Shown: positions 21,549 through 31,740 of the stretch, piece by piece | How positions within the stretch are numbered: the stretch's first letter is position 1 | Layout of the letters: every line of letters begins with the position of its first letter | Assembly: GCF_005239225.2 (NCBI RefSeq) | Contig: NC_133300.1 | Span: 2,323,875-2,387,874 of the forward strand | DNA length: 64,000 bases | Origin: Populus alba | Lineage: Eukaryota; Streptophyta; Magnoliopsida; Malpighiales; Salicaceae | Reading direction: 5' to 3' | Program-made: the position numbers and the translations under genes | The notes under the pieces: generated by a model | What the model was told of the DNA's origin: nothing | Databases searched by the model: none | What the model saw: only the letters and a program-made list of their open reading frames with translations

Positions 21549-22202
21549 TCACAGATGAAGGCTCAAATCTAATCTAAGCTTTTTACGACTTTCCTTAGTT
21601 GACCAATCTAGACGACTCATGCAGGGATCAATGACAGGGATGAAAGATTGTAGTTGGTCAATCAATTGTTCAGCAGTAGCAGCAGAGATTATGATTCGTC
21701 GTGCCGAAGATGTTAGAAATTCCTGTTCCACAGCTTGATCAAGGAAAGATAGCAACTTATCATAAAAACCATTAACATTTAACAAACCTATAGGTTTATG
21801 GTGAATGTGCAGTTGGGCCCAAGATAAAATATGAAAGATCTCTTCCAATGTGCCCAGACCACCTGGTAAGGCAATGAAGGCATCAGCATGGTTAAACATG
21901 GTATTCAGTCGGTCAGACATTGTTGGGACCTGTAGTTCCTCTCCAATTGTTTTTCCAATGATGTCCCCATTTGCTAAAGCTTTGGGGACAACCCCCAAAA
22001 CTTGACTGCCTCCTAAAAATGCAGCCATTGAAACACCTCCCATTAACCCAAGGCTGCCTCCCCCATACACTAAATGAATCTTTCTTTCAGCTAGTACCCG
22101 ACCAAGATGATTTGCTGATTCTAAAAACTCTTTTTCTTTCCCAGAACTGGATCCACCGAAAACACAAATATTTCTTATATGATGACTTGAGGAACCTGCC
22201 AT
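21549..22202 (-). CDS. LOG family cytokinin riboside 5'-monophosphate phosphoribohydrolase, captured by the retrotransposon
   Basis: 217 residues, full length for the family (about 210-230), one uninterrupted exon from ATG (22202) to TGA. LOG enzymes release active cytokinin bases from their riboside monophosphates in the cytosol and nucleus. Visible signatures are ICVFGGSSSG near residue 11, VYGGGSLGLMGGVS near 44, VPTMSDRLNTMF near 92 and the diagnostic PGGxGTxxE as ALPGGLGTLEEIF near 112, then KPIGLLNVNGFYD. The usual RK after the M is RL here, so it belongs to a divergent LOG subgroup and activity is not certain. It lies on the element's coding strand between the PBS and PPT, where Athila elements carry an env-like frame. 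There is no stop or frameshift, while neighbouring element genes are damaged. Confidence 0.9.
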   Translation of the reverse strand: MAGSSSHHIRNICVFGGSSSGKEKEFLESANHLGRVLAERKIHLVYGGGSLGLMGGVSMAAFLGGSQVLGVVPKALANGDIIGKTIGEELQVPTMSDRLNTMFNHADAFIALPGGLGTLEEIFHILSWAQLHIHHKPIGLLNVNGFYDKLLSFLDQAVEQEFLTSSARRIIISAATAEQLIDQLQSFIPVIDPCMSRLDWSTKESRKKLRLDLSLHL

Positions 22203-22266
22203 TTCTACACACTTCTATATTTGATGAATATATGGGATGAGTAGAAATGAAGGGAAGGAAGAGAAG

Positions 22267-22274
22267 AATTTATA
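22267..22274 (-). promoter_or_regulatory. Possible TATA box upstream of LOG
   Basis: Minus-strand TATAAATT lies 65 nt before the LOG ATG, in a C/T-rich leader (TTCTTCTCTTCCTTCCC). A (GA) microsatellite lies further upstream at 22354-22335. The arrangement resembles a plant core promoter, but it is a motif match only. Confidence 0.4.
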
Positions 22275-22334
22275 GATGAAAAAGTGAAAATGCAATCATA
22301 CCACCTATATGTAGGCCAGCTGTAGTCTCACAAA

Positions 22335-22354
22335 CTCTCTCTCTCTCTCTCTCT
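22335..22354. repeat. (CT)10 microsatellite upstream of LOG
   Basis: About ten CT units, read as GA on the coding strand. GA runs are common in plant promoters and 5' leaders. Confidence 0.9.
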
Positions 22355-22455
22355 TTATTAATTATTTATTTTGAAAAAGCATGTATGTACAGGTAGTTGT
22401 GATTGTGGCTCACATCTTCCCTTGGTTTTACGTCCAAGAACGGCTTAAACGCCCT

Positions 22456-23004
22456 CTATGGGTCGGGGATAGGCTTCCCATCCAGTTTTCTTAAAAACTG
22501 GCAAACAGGGTCTTTTTTAGTCAGATTCCCAAGACTAAGTCGATCATGTTCTTTATGGAATTGTGGCCATAAATCATGAATTACACGATGCACATCTCCA
22601 CTAGGATGCGTCTCAAGGGTCAACAAAAGATTATCTAAAGACCCCTTACTCAGGCCATCCTTAATGAATTGTATCTTATCTTCACGGTTTACAGATACCA
22701 TTCCTAAAGAACGACATGTCGTATTACAAGTCCATCTAGCACATCGATGACAGACTTTCAGTCATTTTGCACGACGTTTCTTTGCAAAAGTGCTTTTACC
22801 TGTTCCAGGCATGTGTGAAATGAAAGAATTGGAGGACTCACCTGATAATCGGACCTTTGCTTCAATTAGCCAGCGAATATCTTCAGGAATTCCATGATTC
22901 ATTAACAACCTCAATCTTGCACACCTAGCACGGTAAATTTTTGTAATCGCATTCTGAGGCAGAGCGGGAAAATACCTTTTCAACTTTTCAAGAGTGGTGT
23001 CCAT
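22456..23004 (-). pseudogene. Post-pol reading frame of unknown function with one stop codon
   Basis: From ATG at 23004 (MDTTLEKLKRYFPALP) the frame runs 182 codons to 22456, broken only by a TGA at 22761-22759. Just after the stop is a cysteine-rich stretch, VCHRCARWTCNTTCRSLG (Cx2Cx5Cx3C), that looks like a small zinc-binding site. The end is rich in charged residues (HKEHDRLSLGNLTKKD). I do not recognise the family. No signal peptide or membrane helix is seen in this part, so it is not an obvious env. It could be an element accessory protein or another captured host gene. Confidence 0.6.
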
Positions 23005-23202
23005 TTTAAAATTAGAATTGGGGAAAATATTCAAAGAAGGGGGAAAGAGCAGAGAATTGTACAAATATATACAAATATCAGTTATTTGGGAAACTGAAAG
23101 AACCGACTTAAGAGTCACGGAGTACCGTTATCCGCCATTTGACCGGGGTGAGAGACTAGCAAAACAAAAGTCACACTAAAAAATGTGAGAAAAACAAAAT
23201 AA

Positions 23203-23721
23203 TCAACCTTTATCAATAAGATTATTCAAACCAATGGATTCATTTTCACTAGGAAACTCATCAAAGTAAGCTTTTAAACGATGTTCATTTACCTTCAAAA
23301 CATTGTCATTCTTTGGATTCTCAATATCAAGGGCCCCATAAGGATACACATGTTTCAAAATAAATGGACCGCTCCATCTTGATCTTAGTTTTTCAGGAAA
23401 TAAATGGAGTTGAGAATTATAAAGCAAAACTTTTTGACCAGTATCAACTTTTTGACAATTTTCACAAGTTTTGCAGAATGCATGTGTGTCCTTGAACATG
23501 GTGGGCCAATAAAATCCATTTTGTAAGATTTTTGCAGTCGTCTCTCTTGATGAGAATTGACTCCCATATGCTTCAGAATGACAAAGTTTAATGACATTAC
23601 TTACCTCATTGTCGGGAATGCATTTTTGAAATATTTGATCAGGACAATTTTTGAATAAGTAAGGGTCATCTAAGTAAAAGTTCTTCACTTCGTTCAAAAA
23701 CTTTCCTTTGTCTTCGGTACT
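23203..23721 (-). pseudogene. Gypsy integrase remnant: zinc-binding domain joined to the C-terminal module
   Basis: The N-terminal HHCC zinc domain is present (CHSEAYGSQFSSRETTAKIL, then FCKTCENCQK). The sequence then jumps to a C-terminal GPY/F module (LRSRWSGPFILKHVYPYGAL, VNEHRLKAYF). The catalytic D,D-35-E core between them, about 150 residues, is missing in frame. A stop separates it from the upstream frame at 23722. Confidence 0.88.
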
Positions 23722-26186
23722 CTAGTGAGCTGGCAAATCTCCTGTTGCAAGAAAATTGATATTTTTAGCAAACCAAGACATTGAACTGAGAGAAAGTAAA
23801 GATTCTTCAGGAAAGTAATCATCGATTGGTGGGATGTCGAATGTCAAATCTGTTGTCACTTTTGACACAAGATCAACATCAATATTTTTGGTGCCTTTTT
23901 CATCCGTGATTTCTTCCTGAGAATAAATTATTTGCAAATCTTCAGATTCATCCAACTCAATTTTACTCAAAGTAGATTCAAGTTGATCATGAACTAATTC
24001 TTCAATAAGATCTACTTCTTGTAAATCATTATCATCTCCAGGTTGCTTGCAAATGTTGAAAATATTCATCTCCAATGTCATGTTTCCAAATGATAGCTTC
24101 ATCAGTCCATTCCTACAATTAATCAATGCATTAGAAGTGGCAAGAAATGGACGTCCTAAAATGACAGGAATTGAATTACATGCTTCAACAGGTTGCGTGT
24201 CCAAGACAACAAAATCCACAGGATAAATGAATTTATCAACTTGTACCAACACATCTTCAACTATTCCTCTAGGCACTTTTACCGATCTATCAGCAAGTAA
24301 AAGAGTTACAGAAGTTGGTTTTAACTCACCTAGATTGAGACTTTGAAAAACTGAATATGGAAGTAAATTCACACTAGCTCCAAGATCAAGTAAGGCTCTT
24401 TCAATTTTATGTTCTCCAATAAAGCAAGAAATTGTAGGACAACCAGGGTCTTTATATTTCAAAGCATTATTGTTTTGAAGAATAGCACTTACTTGTTCGG
24501 CTAAAAAGGCTTTCTTTGTCACATTCAGTTTTCTCTTCACAGTGCACAGATCTTTCAAAAATTTAGCATAGGAAGGTACCTGTTTAATAGCATCCAACAA
24601 AGGTATATTGATCCTTACCTGTTTGAAAATTTCAAAGATTTCAGAGTTGTGATTGACTTTCCTTTGTTTGGTCATGGCATGAGGAAATGGAAGTGCTGGC
24701 GAGGAATCAGCCTTCTCTTTGTAATGTTCAGGTTCAACCCCTTCCTTACCCTCAGAGATAGACTCATCATCTTTCTCACAAGGTTCAAGAATGGGTTTTT
24801 CAATAACCTTACCACTACGAAGAGTGATGACTGATTTGACTTGATCCATGTGTTGGCTTCCAGAACTACTGGCATTTGCATTGTATTGCCCTTTTGGATT
24901 TTGTTGTGGTTGGGATGGAAACTTACCTTTCTCTTGGAAACTGAGAGCAGATGTTAATTTTGCAAGAGCATCTTTAAAATCTGTCATGCTTTGAGCAAGT
25001 TGAGTGTTGATTGTCTCCTGCTTTTCAATGAATGCATGCAATGTTTCCTCAAAATTTCTTCTAGGAGGTGGAGCATAAGGAGGTGCATATCCATGAGAAT
25101 TTTGAAAATTATGATGTGCTTGAAACGGTGGCTGTGAAGTTTGTGCATTGTTTCTATCACTCTTCCAACTGAAATTTGGGTGATTTCTCCAACCAGGGTT
25201 GTACGTTTGGGAGTATGGGTTATGGTTGGGTCTTTGGAAACTGTTTAAAGCATGGGCTTGTTCATGGAGGCATTCCTTAAAAGAAGGCAAAGTTGGACAA
25301 TCATTTGTTGAATGTTCATTGGTTTCACAGATTTGACACACAATATCTTGAACAGATTTTAATTGACCACTTTTTTTCAATTCAAGTGCTTCGACTTTTC
25401 TAGCTAAAGATGCAAACTTGGCTTGGAGGTCATGATCTTCCCTAAGGTTGTGCATACCTCCACTAGATGTATGAGGTTGAGTTTTACTTGGTGCCTCATA
25501 AGTACCTGTGGTGTCCCAATTTTGAGCATTTTCGGCTAGCAAGTCTAGGTACTCCATTGCTTCATTAGGGTCTTTATCTTCGAAAGTTCCATTGCACATC
25601 AATTCAACCATTTGCCTATCTCTAGGTGTTAAACCTTCATAAAATGTGAAACCAATCTCCATGTTTCAAAACCATGATGTGGGCAAGTATTAAGCAAATC
25701 TCGATACCTATCCCAACATTGGTAAAATGTTTCTCCTGGTTTTTGAGTGAAAGTGATGATTTGTCTTTTGAAAGAGTTTGTTCTGTGAGATGGAAAAAAC
25801 TTCTTTAAAAATTGTTGTTGCATTTCATCCCAAGCACGAATGGATCCCGGTCTCAAATTTTGTAGCCATGTTTTAGCTTTATCTTTTAATGAAAAAGGAA
25901 AAAGCTTTAATTGAATGGTGTTCATGCTACAATTTGAGTCATTATAGGTATTACAGACCTCCTCAAATTCCCTTAAATGCAAGTATGGATTTTCTAAGTC
26001 TAAGCCATGAAAAGATGGTAAAAGTTGAATAATGTCTGGCTTAAAATTAAAATGAGATGCATCAGGAGGGAAAACTATGCATGAGGGTGCACTTGTTCTT
26101 GTGGGATTCATGTGATCTCTAAGTGTTCTCATACGGTTATTCTCATTATTCTCATTATGAAGCGATTGATTATCTTCTTCGGCCAT
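23722..26186 (-). pseudogene. Athila-like gag-protease with RT/RNase H deleted
   Basis: Gag starts at MAEEDNQSLHNENNE (ATG 26186; frame open from 26252). Core motifs are LLPSFHGLDLENPYLHLREF, LFPFSLKDKAKTWL, FPSHRTNSFKRQI and TCPHHGFETW. A one-base frame change at about 25630-25660 leads into FYEGLTPRDRQMVELM and a zinc knuckle CQICETNEHSTNDC. An aspartic protease follows, with LLDLGASVNLLP where DTGAS is usual, so the catalytic motif is altered (T to L). Further on, IPPIDDYFPEE and WFAKNINFLA are sequences that normally follow RNase H, so RT and RNase H are deleted between about 23940 and 23830. Confidence 0.9.
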
Positions 26187-26376
26187 ATTTTCTGAAAATG
26201 ATGAGGATACCCTACAAAGTCGACCACTTAATGTACGTGACCAAACTCTCATGCACGTGTAAGAAGAGAATTAAAAGGAAGAAAATAAAAGAGAAGAAAA
26301 AGAAACAAAAGTTAAATAAAATGAAAAATGAAAAGAGAAGATAAAATAAATATTGTAATTTATACAAGAATTTACC

Positions 26377-26394
26377 TCCCCGGCAACGGCGCCA
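26377..26394 (-). other. Primer-binding site of the Athila-like element
   Basis: Minus-strand TGGCGCCGTTGCCGGGGA, 6 nt from the LTR, the standard tRNA-Asp type site of Athila/Calypso elements. Confidence 0.9.
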
Positions 26395-26400
26395 AAAACT

Positions 26401-28922
26401 TGACACGACCAAAAGCTTGATGTCTTCTCCCAAGTGCAGGAGTGTCGAAGTAATAAATAACCCGGCAAGACCGGGGTCGAACCACAGAGAGGTTAATTGT
26501 ATAAATTATAAATAACAATACAACAACAATAATAACAATAATAGTAATAGTAATAATAAAGAGAGCTTTGAGATGTAAAGTTGATGTAAGGATTAAACAA
26601 CGATAAAAATAAATGTCAAGGTTAGAGGATCCACTAATGGTACTTCAAACAAGTATAATATAAACTTTTATTACTCAATTGGAAACCACACATAAAGGAG
26701 GTTCCAATCATATTATAAATTGTTAACATGATTACATTAGTTATCTTATTCGAATAAAGCTAATACTTGTAAATGTTGGCAGGCATTCATGATTATAACT
26801 TATGTTAACAACAAATCAAGTCCCTTTCATAGCTCAGGTGTCGGTTATACCATACAGTATGGGCTATGAAAGTACCAAGTATTTGTTGTACCAAGTGTTA
26901 TACAACATAAATCTAGATTAACCATTTAACAAGCAAAGTATTAAAAGTGAACAAGATAACAAATATAAAACATGTTAGTATCCAACGTTAAGGTCCATAT
27001 TAAGTTTATATTATACTTATTCTTACACCATTAGTGTACCCTTTTCACCTTGACATAATTAACTTAGCTAAACATAATGAAAGAAAGAAACATAAATGAA
27101 CAAGATAAGAACATAAATGAGAAAGAAGTTAACTAAGTAAAGGAAAGGAAATGAAGTGCATAAACTTGATATTAATGAAAGCAAAACATAAGCAATACAA
27201 AGAGAGAAAGCAAGAGCATGATCTTGATCTGGAAACCAAGATGCCTCAATACATGGTAAAGTGCCTCCTTTTATAGGCCAAAATTTGGAACTATTGATTT
27301 GTTGACTAATTGATGAGTGGGTGGCCACATCTTGACTAGATAACAATCCTTATCTTCTTGTCTGATCAAGACGTCATTGCTAACATCATAATTTGCCCAG
27401 AATCCTCAAGAATGTTCTAGGAAATTGTCTCAGCTTTCCAACAAAAAAAAGATGAGGTCATTTGGACTTCTAGAACTCAAGATATGGGCTGAACACTAAA
27501 TAGTGTTTGGGCTGCAGGACAGCTTCGGACTTCTTCGTTGTTCCTTCAATTTGGACTTCAAAAACGACCTTTTCAAATCTTGGGCTCCTCATGAAAGTTG
27601 TAGGCTTTTGTCTTACCTTTCCATCCATATAAAGTGGACCTAAATCCGAAATCTAGAGCTCCAGATATTATCCAATTACCGAGCAATGTTCCGGTTTGGA
27701 CTGCACCGACATCTCTTTTCTAAGTTTGCCATCTCTTTGTCCTTTAACTTTCAATGCTTAAAACTCATCAATCAATCCTTTTATTTATGTGATAGTCCTA
27801 CATTTAAAATGAGCATTTACCATAAATTAAGGTATCTTATAATATCAAACTTGTTATTATAAACATGCTTTAGTTAAGGAGTTATTGATACTTCAAGTGC
27901 AAAATGATGATATAAANNNNNNNNNNNNNNNNNNNNNNNNNNNNNNNNNNNNNNNNNNNNNNNNNNNNNNNNNNNNNNNNNNNNNNNNNNNNNNNNNNNN
28001 NNNNNNNNNNNNNNNNNNNNNNNNNNNNNNNNNNNNNNNNNNNNNNNNNNNNNNNNNNNNNNNNNNNNNNNNNNNNNNNNNNNNNNNNNNNNNNNNNNNN
28101 NNNNNNNNNNNNNNNNNNNNNNNNNNNNNNNNNNNNNNNNNNNNNNNNNNNNNNNNNNNNNNNNNNNNNNNNNNNNNNNNNNNNNNNNNNNNNNNNNNNN
28201 NNNNNNNNNNNNNNNNNNNNNNNNNNNNNNNNNNNNNNNNNNNNNNNNNNNNNNNNNNNNNNNNNNNNNNNNNNNNNNNNNNNNNNNNNNNNNNNNNNNN
28301 NNNNNNNNNNNNNNNNNNNNNNNNNNNNNNNNNNNNNNNNNNNNNNNNNNNNNNNNNNNNNNNNNNNNNNNNNNNNNNNNNNNNNNNNNNNNNNNNNNNN
28401 NNNNNNNNNNNNNNNNAAGATGAGGTCATTTGGACTTCTAGAAACTCAAGATATGGGCTGAACACTAAATAGTGTTTGGGCTGCAGGACAGCTTCGGACT
28501 TCTTCGTTGTTCCTTCAATTTGGACTTCAAAAACGACCCTTTTCAAATCTTGGGCTCCTCATGAAAGTTGTAGGCTTTTTGTCTTACCTTTCCATCCATA
28601 TAAAGTGGACCTAAATCCGAAATCTAGAGCTCCAGATATTATCCAATTACCGAGCAATGTTCCGGTTTGGACTGCACCGACATCTCTTTTCTAAGTTTGG
28701 CCATCTCTTTGTCCTTTAACTTTCAATGCTTAAACTCATCAATCAATCCTTTTATTTATGTGATAGTCCTGCATTTAAAATGAGCATTTACCATAAATTA
28801 AGGTATCTTATAATATCAAACTTGTTATTATAAAACATGCTTTAGTTAAGGAGTTATTGATACTTCAAGTGCAAAATGATGATATAAAACCTTGATAAAC
28901 ATGCACTTTTAAGTACTAATCA
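26401..28922 (-). repeat. 5' LTR of the Athila-like element, containing an assembly gap
   Basis: 26401-27916 matches 18779-20294 almost base for base. After 500 Ns, 28417-28922 matches 19827-20328, so about 468 bp appear twice. The true LTR is probably about 1550 bp. Confidence 0.9.
27917..28416. other. Assembly gap of exactly 500 Ns
   Basis: The round length suggests an arbitrary scaffold gap. Any gene call through it is meaningless. Confidence 0.98.
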
Positions 28923-28927
28923 AAAAC

Positions 28928-29253
28928 ACTTCGAAGTTGAAATTGAACTAGAAGGAAAAGGGTGACGAGTTTGTTTTGCCAATGGACAAACGTCACATTT
29001 ATGACTGGAATCAAAATTGAATTTGAGTGAATGATTAGCTAAAAATTATAAACGATTAGAAGAAGGGTGTCCCAATTGGCAATGCCAAAGATCGAATGAG
29101 ATGATCAAATTGCAAGCAAAACGGGTAGAAGGAGGAGTTGAAGCCAACGCCACAAGTTAATACAGGTCATTACGTCGCTTACCCACACCAATCATTGTCC
29201 TCGTAGCCAAGTCCTGCAAAATACACTAAGATGGAAAAAAAGTCACTGAGCAA
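28928..29253 (-). pseudogene. Copia pre-integrase zinc domain fragment
   Basis: Minus strand reads DLWHCQLGHPSSNRL, then CDVCPLAKQTRHPFPSS: the HHCC zinc-binding N-terminus of copia integrase. A TAG follows NRL. It joins to 31312 on one side and 18778 on the other after removal of nested elements. Confidence 0.9.
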
Positions 29254-31306
29254 TGTCATAACCCAATTTTTGACCATTCTTATTTTTATTATTATTATTT
29301 TATTTACTGAAAAGGATAACAAAAATGATGATGATAAAAAAAAATGAATGAAAAAAAATGAAGAAATGAATTAAAATTTGGGTTAAAGGCATCATGGTTG
29401 GAAGTTTTGGGGTTTAATGAAACTTTGTAATTAATCCAATCAAGGGCTTAATGGAAGAATTGATAAGTTTTGAGACTTAATTGAGCTTGGAATTAATTTA
29501 ATTAATCTAATTAAGGGTTTAATTGGAGAATTGATAAGTTTTGAGACTTAATTAAGCTTGAAAATTAATTTAAGTAATCCAATCAAGGGTTTAATTGGAG
29601 AATTGATAAGTTTTTGGACTTAATTGGCTTGGAATTAATTAAATTAATGAAATTAGGGACTTAATTGAAGAATATCAAAGTTTAGAGTTTAATTGGGGTC
29701 CAAATTGCAAAACTTAAAATCCAAGGACCAGCTTGAAAATGGCGCGGAAATATAAGGATCCAATTACATTTTATCGAGGGGCTTGATTGCATGATTTCAG
29801 AACTTCAGTGATTAGATTGCAAATGGCCATTCCCATCACACAAACGGCGCCGTTTCTAGAAACCAACCATCGCCTTCTTCGTCTCCTTCCACAGGAACGG
29901 TTTCTGCAGTAATGGCTTTGAAGCCGTTTCAATTGCATAAATGCTTGGCATTCCCTGGCTATAAAGCCAGAGAAGATGAGAGAGCATGGGAGGAGGGAGG
30001 AGAGGACGGAAAACAAGAGGAAGAAAAACGAAGGAGAAAAGAACTGAAACAAAAAAAAGGGAGAGCATAAATCCAGAGCAAAAAACAGAGACAAACGCCA
30101 TAAAAAACCAGAGGACCAACGTTAACATCTCCATCTTCTCGAACGCAGGGGACAGGGAGAAGAACGAAAACAGAGGAAATTCCAAGAAAACAGAGAGGCT
30201 AGCAGGAGGGGAGACTGGAGAAGCACAAACGGAAAACCATAGCTGAAAAAAACACTCAGCCTAAGGCCATTGCCTTCATCTCTGTAGACATCCCCGCAGA
30301 AAAACAAAACACCCAAAAACATCACTTAAAGCCGGCACAGAATATACGGGCACAGAATCAAAAGGAAACAAAGGAAAGCAGAAGAAGGAGCAGAGTAGAG
30401 GAGGTAGTCGGCCAGTCAGAGTTTCGCCACCGTCTCCATCGCTTCGCCAACCAGGTAAGCTCATCCTTTCCCATTCTGCAATTTAATTCATTGGACACTG
30501 TTACCGTGCATTTTAATTAGCCCTTACGCACGCGTTGTGCGTGTCTTTGCCCAGCCGGGTCACTGGCTTGGGCCAGTGACCTGGCCGGGCTGGCTGGGCC
30601 CAGCCCAGCCCTTATGGGCTGAGCTAGGCCCGGCCCCAAAAAAATTGCTGGGCCCGGCCCAGCCCAAAAAAATAAATAAAAAAACAGAAAAATAAAAAAA
30701 TGTGTATGCATGATTAAAAATAATGTAAATTTATTGGTTTATTCACTGACGCCAGAGTCAGGAATAAAAATACCGGTTTAAATTTATATTATTTTTATTC
30801 GTTGTATTCTATTTTATTTGGTTAGAAAAATAGAAAATATTTGCATTCGTAAAAAATAAATTTATTATTTATTTTATTCACTGGCGCCAGAGTCAGGAAT
30901 AAAATAAAATATTGATCTAATTTATTTTATAGCTACGTAATATTTACCAACGCCAGAGTTGGAAATATTCGTAGTTGAATATTCACTGGCGCCAAAGTCA
31001 GGAATATTATAAGCAAATTTTCATAGCATAAACTAATAAAATATTTAGCAATTTAAGACGAAACTAGCAATGCAGCCTGCCTTAGGCAGGACGTTTAAGG
31101 GGTGATAATATCTTCCCTTTTACGTAACCAGTCCCGAATCATAGAATCTCTGTTGACCAGTTAGGGTTCCTAGTGACCATAATACTAGGTGGCGACTCCT
31201 TAAACAAGATATTTTTTTTCCCTAAAAGAACAGGATGCCAGAAATCCATTCTTTTTCCACAATACGAGAATTAATTTTTAGGGCCGCCGCGATGTCGGGT
31301 GCGACA
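29254..31306 (+). mobile_element. Solo LTR of the gag-only family
   Basis: 2053 bp, starts TGTCATAACCC and ends GTCGGGTGCGACA, flanked by AGCAA at 29249-29253 and 31307-31311. It is clearly more diverged from the two LTRs of the 10-kb element than they are from each other, so it came from another family member. The AT-rich repeats, purine tract, GC hairpins, four 31-nt hairpins and tail are all kept. It formed by recombination between the two LTRs of a complete insertion. Confidence 0.93.
30738..31008 (+). other. Array of four 31-nt hairpins (solo LTR)
   Basis: Units at 30738-30768, 30873-30903, 30939-30969 and 30978-31008. The second has CTGGC with GTCAG (a G-U pair) and its outer stem extends to at least nine pairs. 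The third has AATATTT with AAATATT, all seven pairs intact, where the 10-kb element has mismatches. The fourth has loop GCCAAA. Confidence 0.82.
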
Positions 31307-31311
31307 AGCAA

Positions 31312-31740
31312 TTTAAATCCTCGGTTGTCTTGCCAACAGACATAAGATCAACTTTAAAGCTTGGCACACAGAGGACATTGTTCAATTGAAAAGAATTGTT
31401 AAATTGAATTGAGCCAGTCATAGTAATGTTTGCCATGTCTCTACTAGGTAAGGAAACAGGTGCCAAAGATAAATTATTGTCGACATGCTTTAATGATGTG
31501 GGATAAAAAGTAATATGATCAGTTGCCCCACTGTCAAGTATCCAGCGATTGTGAGCAACCGGTAATAAACCTGATGTATGTTTGAAGGCTGAGGCAGCAA
31601 CAACATTAGCCTGTGTAGTGACAGGCTTGGTGGTCAAGGCACTGAGTATCTGATCATATTGATCCTCAGTCAAGTTGGGCAGAGAGACTTGGAGTTCCTG
31701 AAAAGTGGGATTAAAATCCACTTGATTTGCAGAGGGGTTT
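31312..31740 (-). pseudogene. Copia protease fragment
   Basis: The minus-strand frame from 31721 includes RWILDSGATDHITFYPTSL, the copia aspartic protease active site (DSGA), and VLCVPSFKVDLMSV. It is cut at the solo LTR border and continues at 29253. The protease would mature the gag-pol polyprotein. Confidence 0.9.

Larger units (their letters stand above)
18779..28922 (-). mobile_element. Athila-like Ty3/gypsy element, pol-deleted, carrying a LOG gene
   Basis: Minus-strand order: 5' LTR (28922-26401, with an N gap), PBS (26394-26377), gag and protease (26186-23722), integrase remnants (23697-23203), a post-pol reading frame (23004-22456), a complete LOG reading frame (22202-21549), a purine-rich motif, spacer, polypurine tract (20342-20329) and 3' LTR (20328-18779). 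LTRs end TG...CA; the TSD is AAAAC. The PBS matches the tRNA-Asp type used by Athila/Calypso elements. RT, RNase H and the integrase catalytic core are absent, so it depends on another element, yet the LTRs are almost identical, meaning it moved recently. Confidence 0.93.

Noticed and set aside
21549..22202. LOG as an ordinary host gene that happens to lie between elements
   Set aside because: It is inside one element bounded by matching LTRs and an AAAAC duplication, on the element's coding strand between PBS and PPT.
26401..28922. A 2.5-kb LTR, or a tandem LTR array
   Set aside because: The part after the N gap repeats sequence already present before it; overlapping contig ends explain it better.
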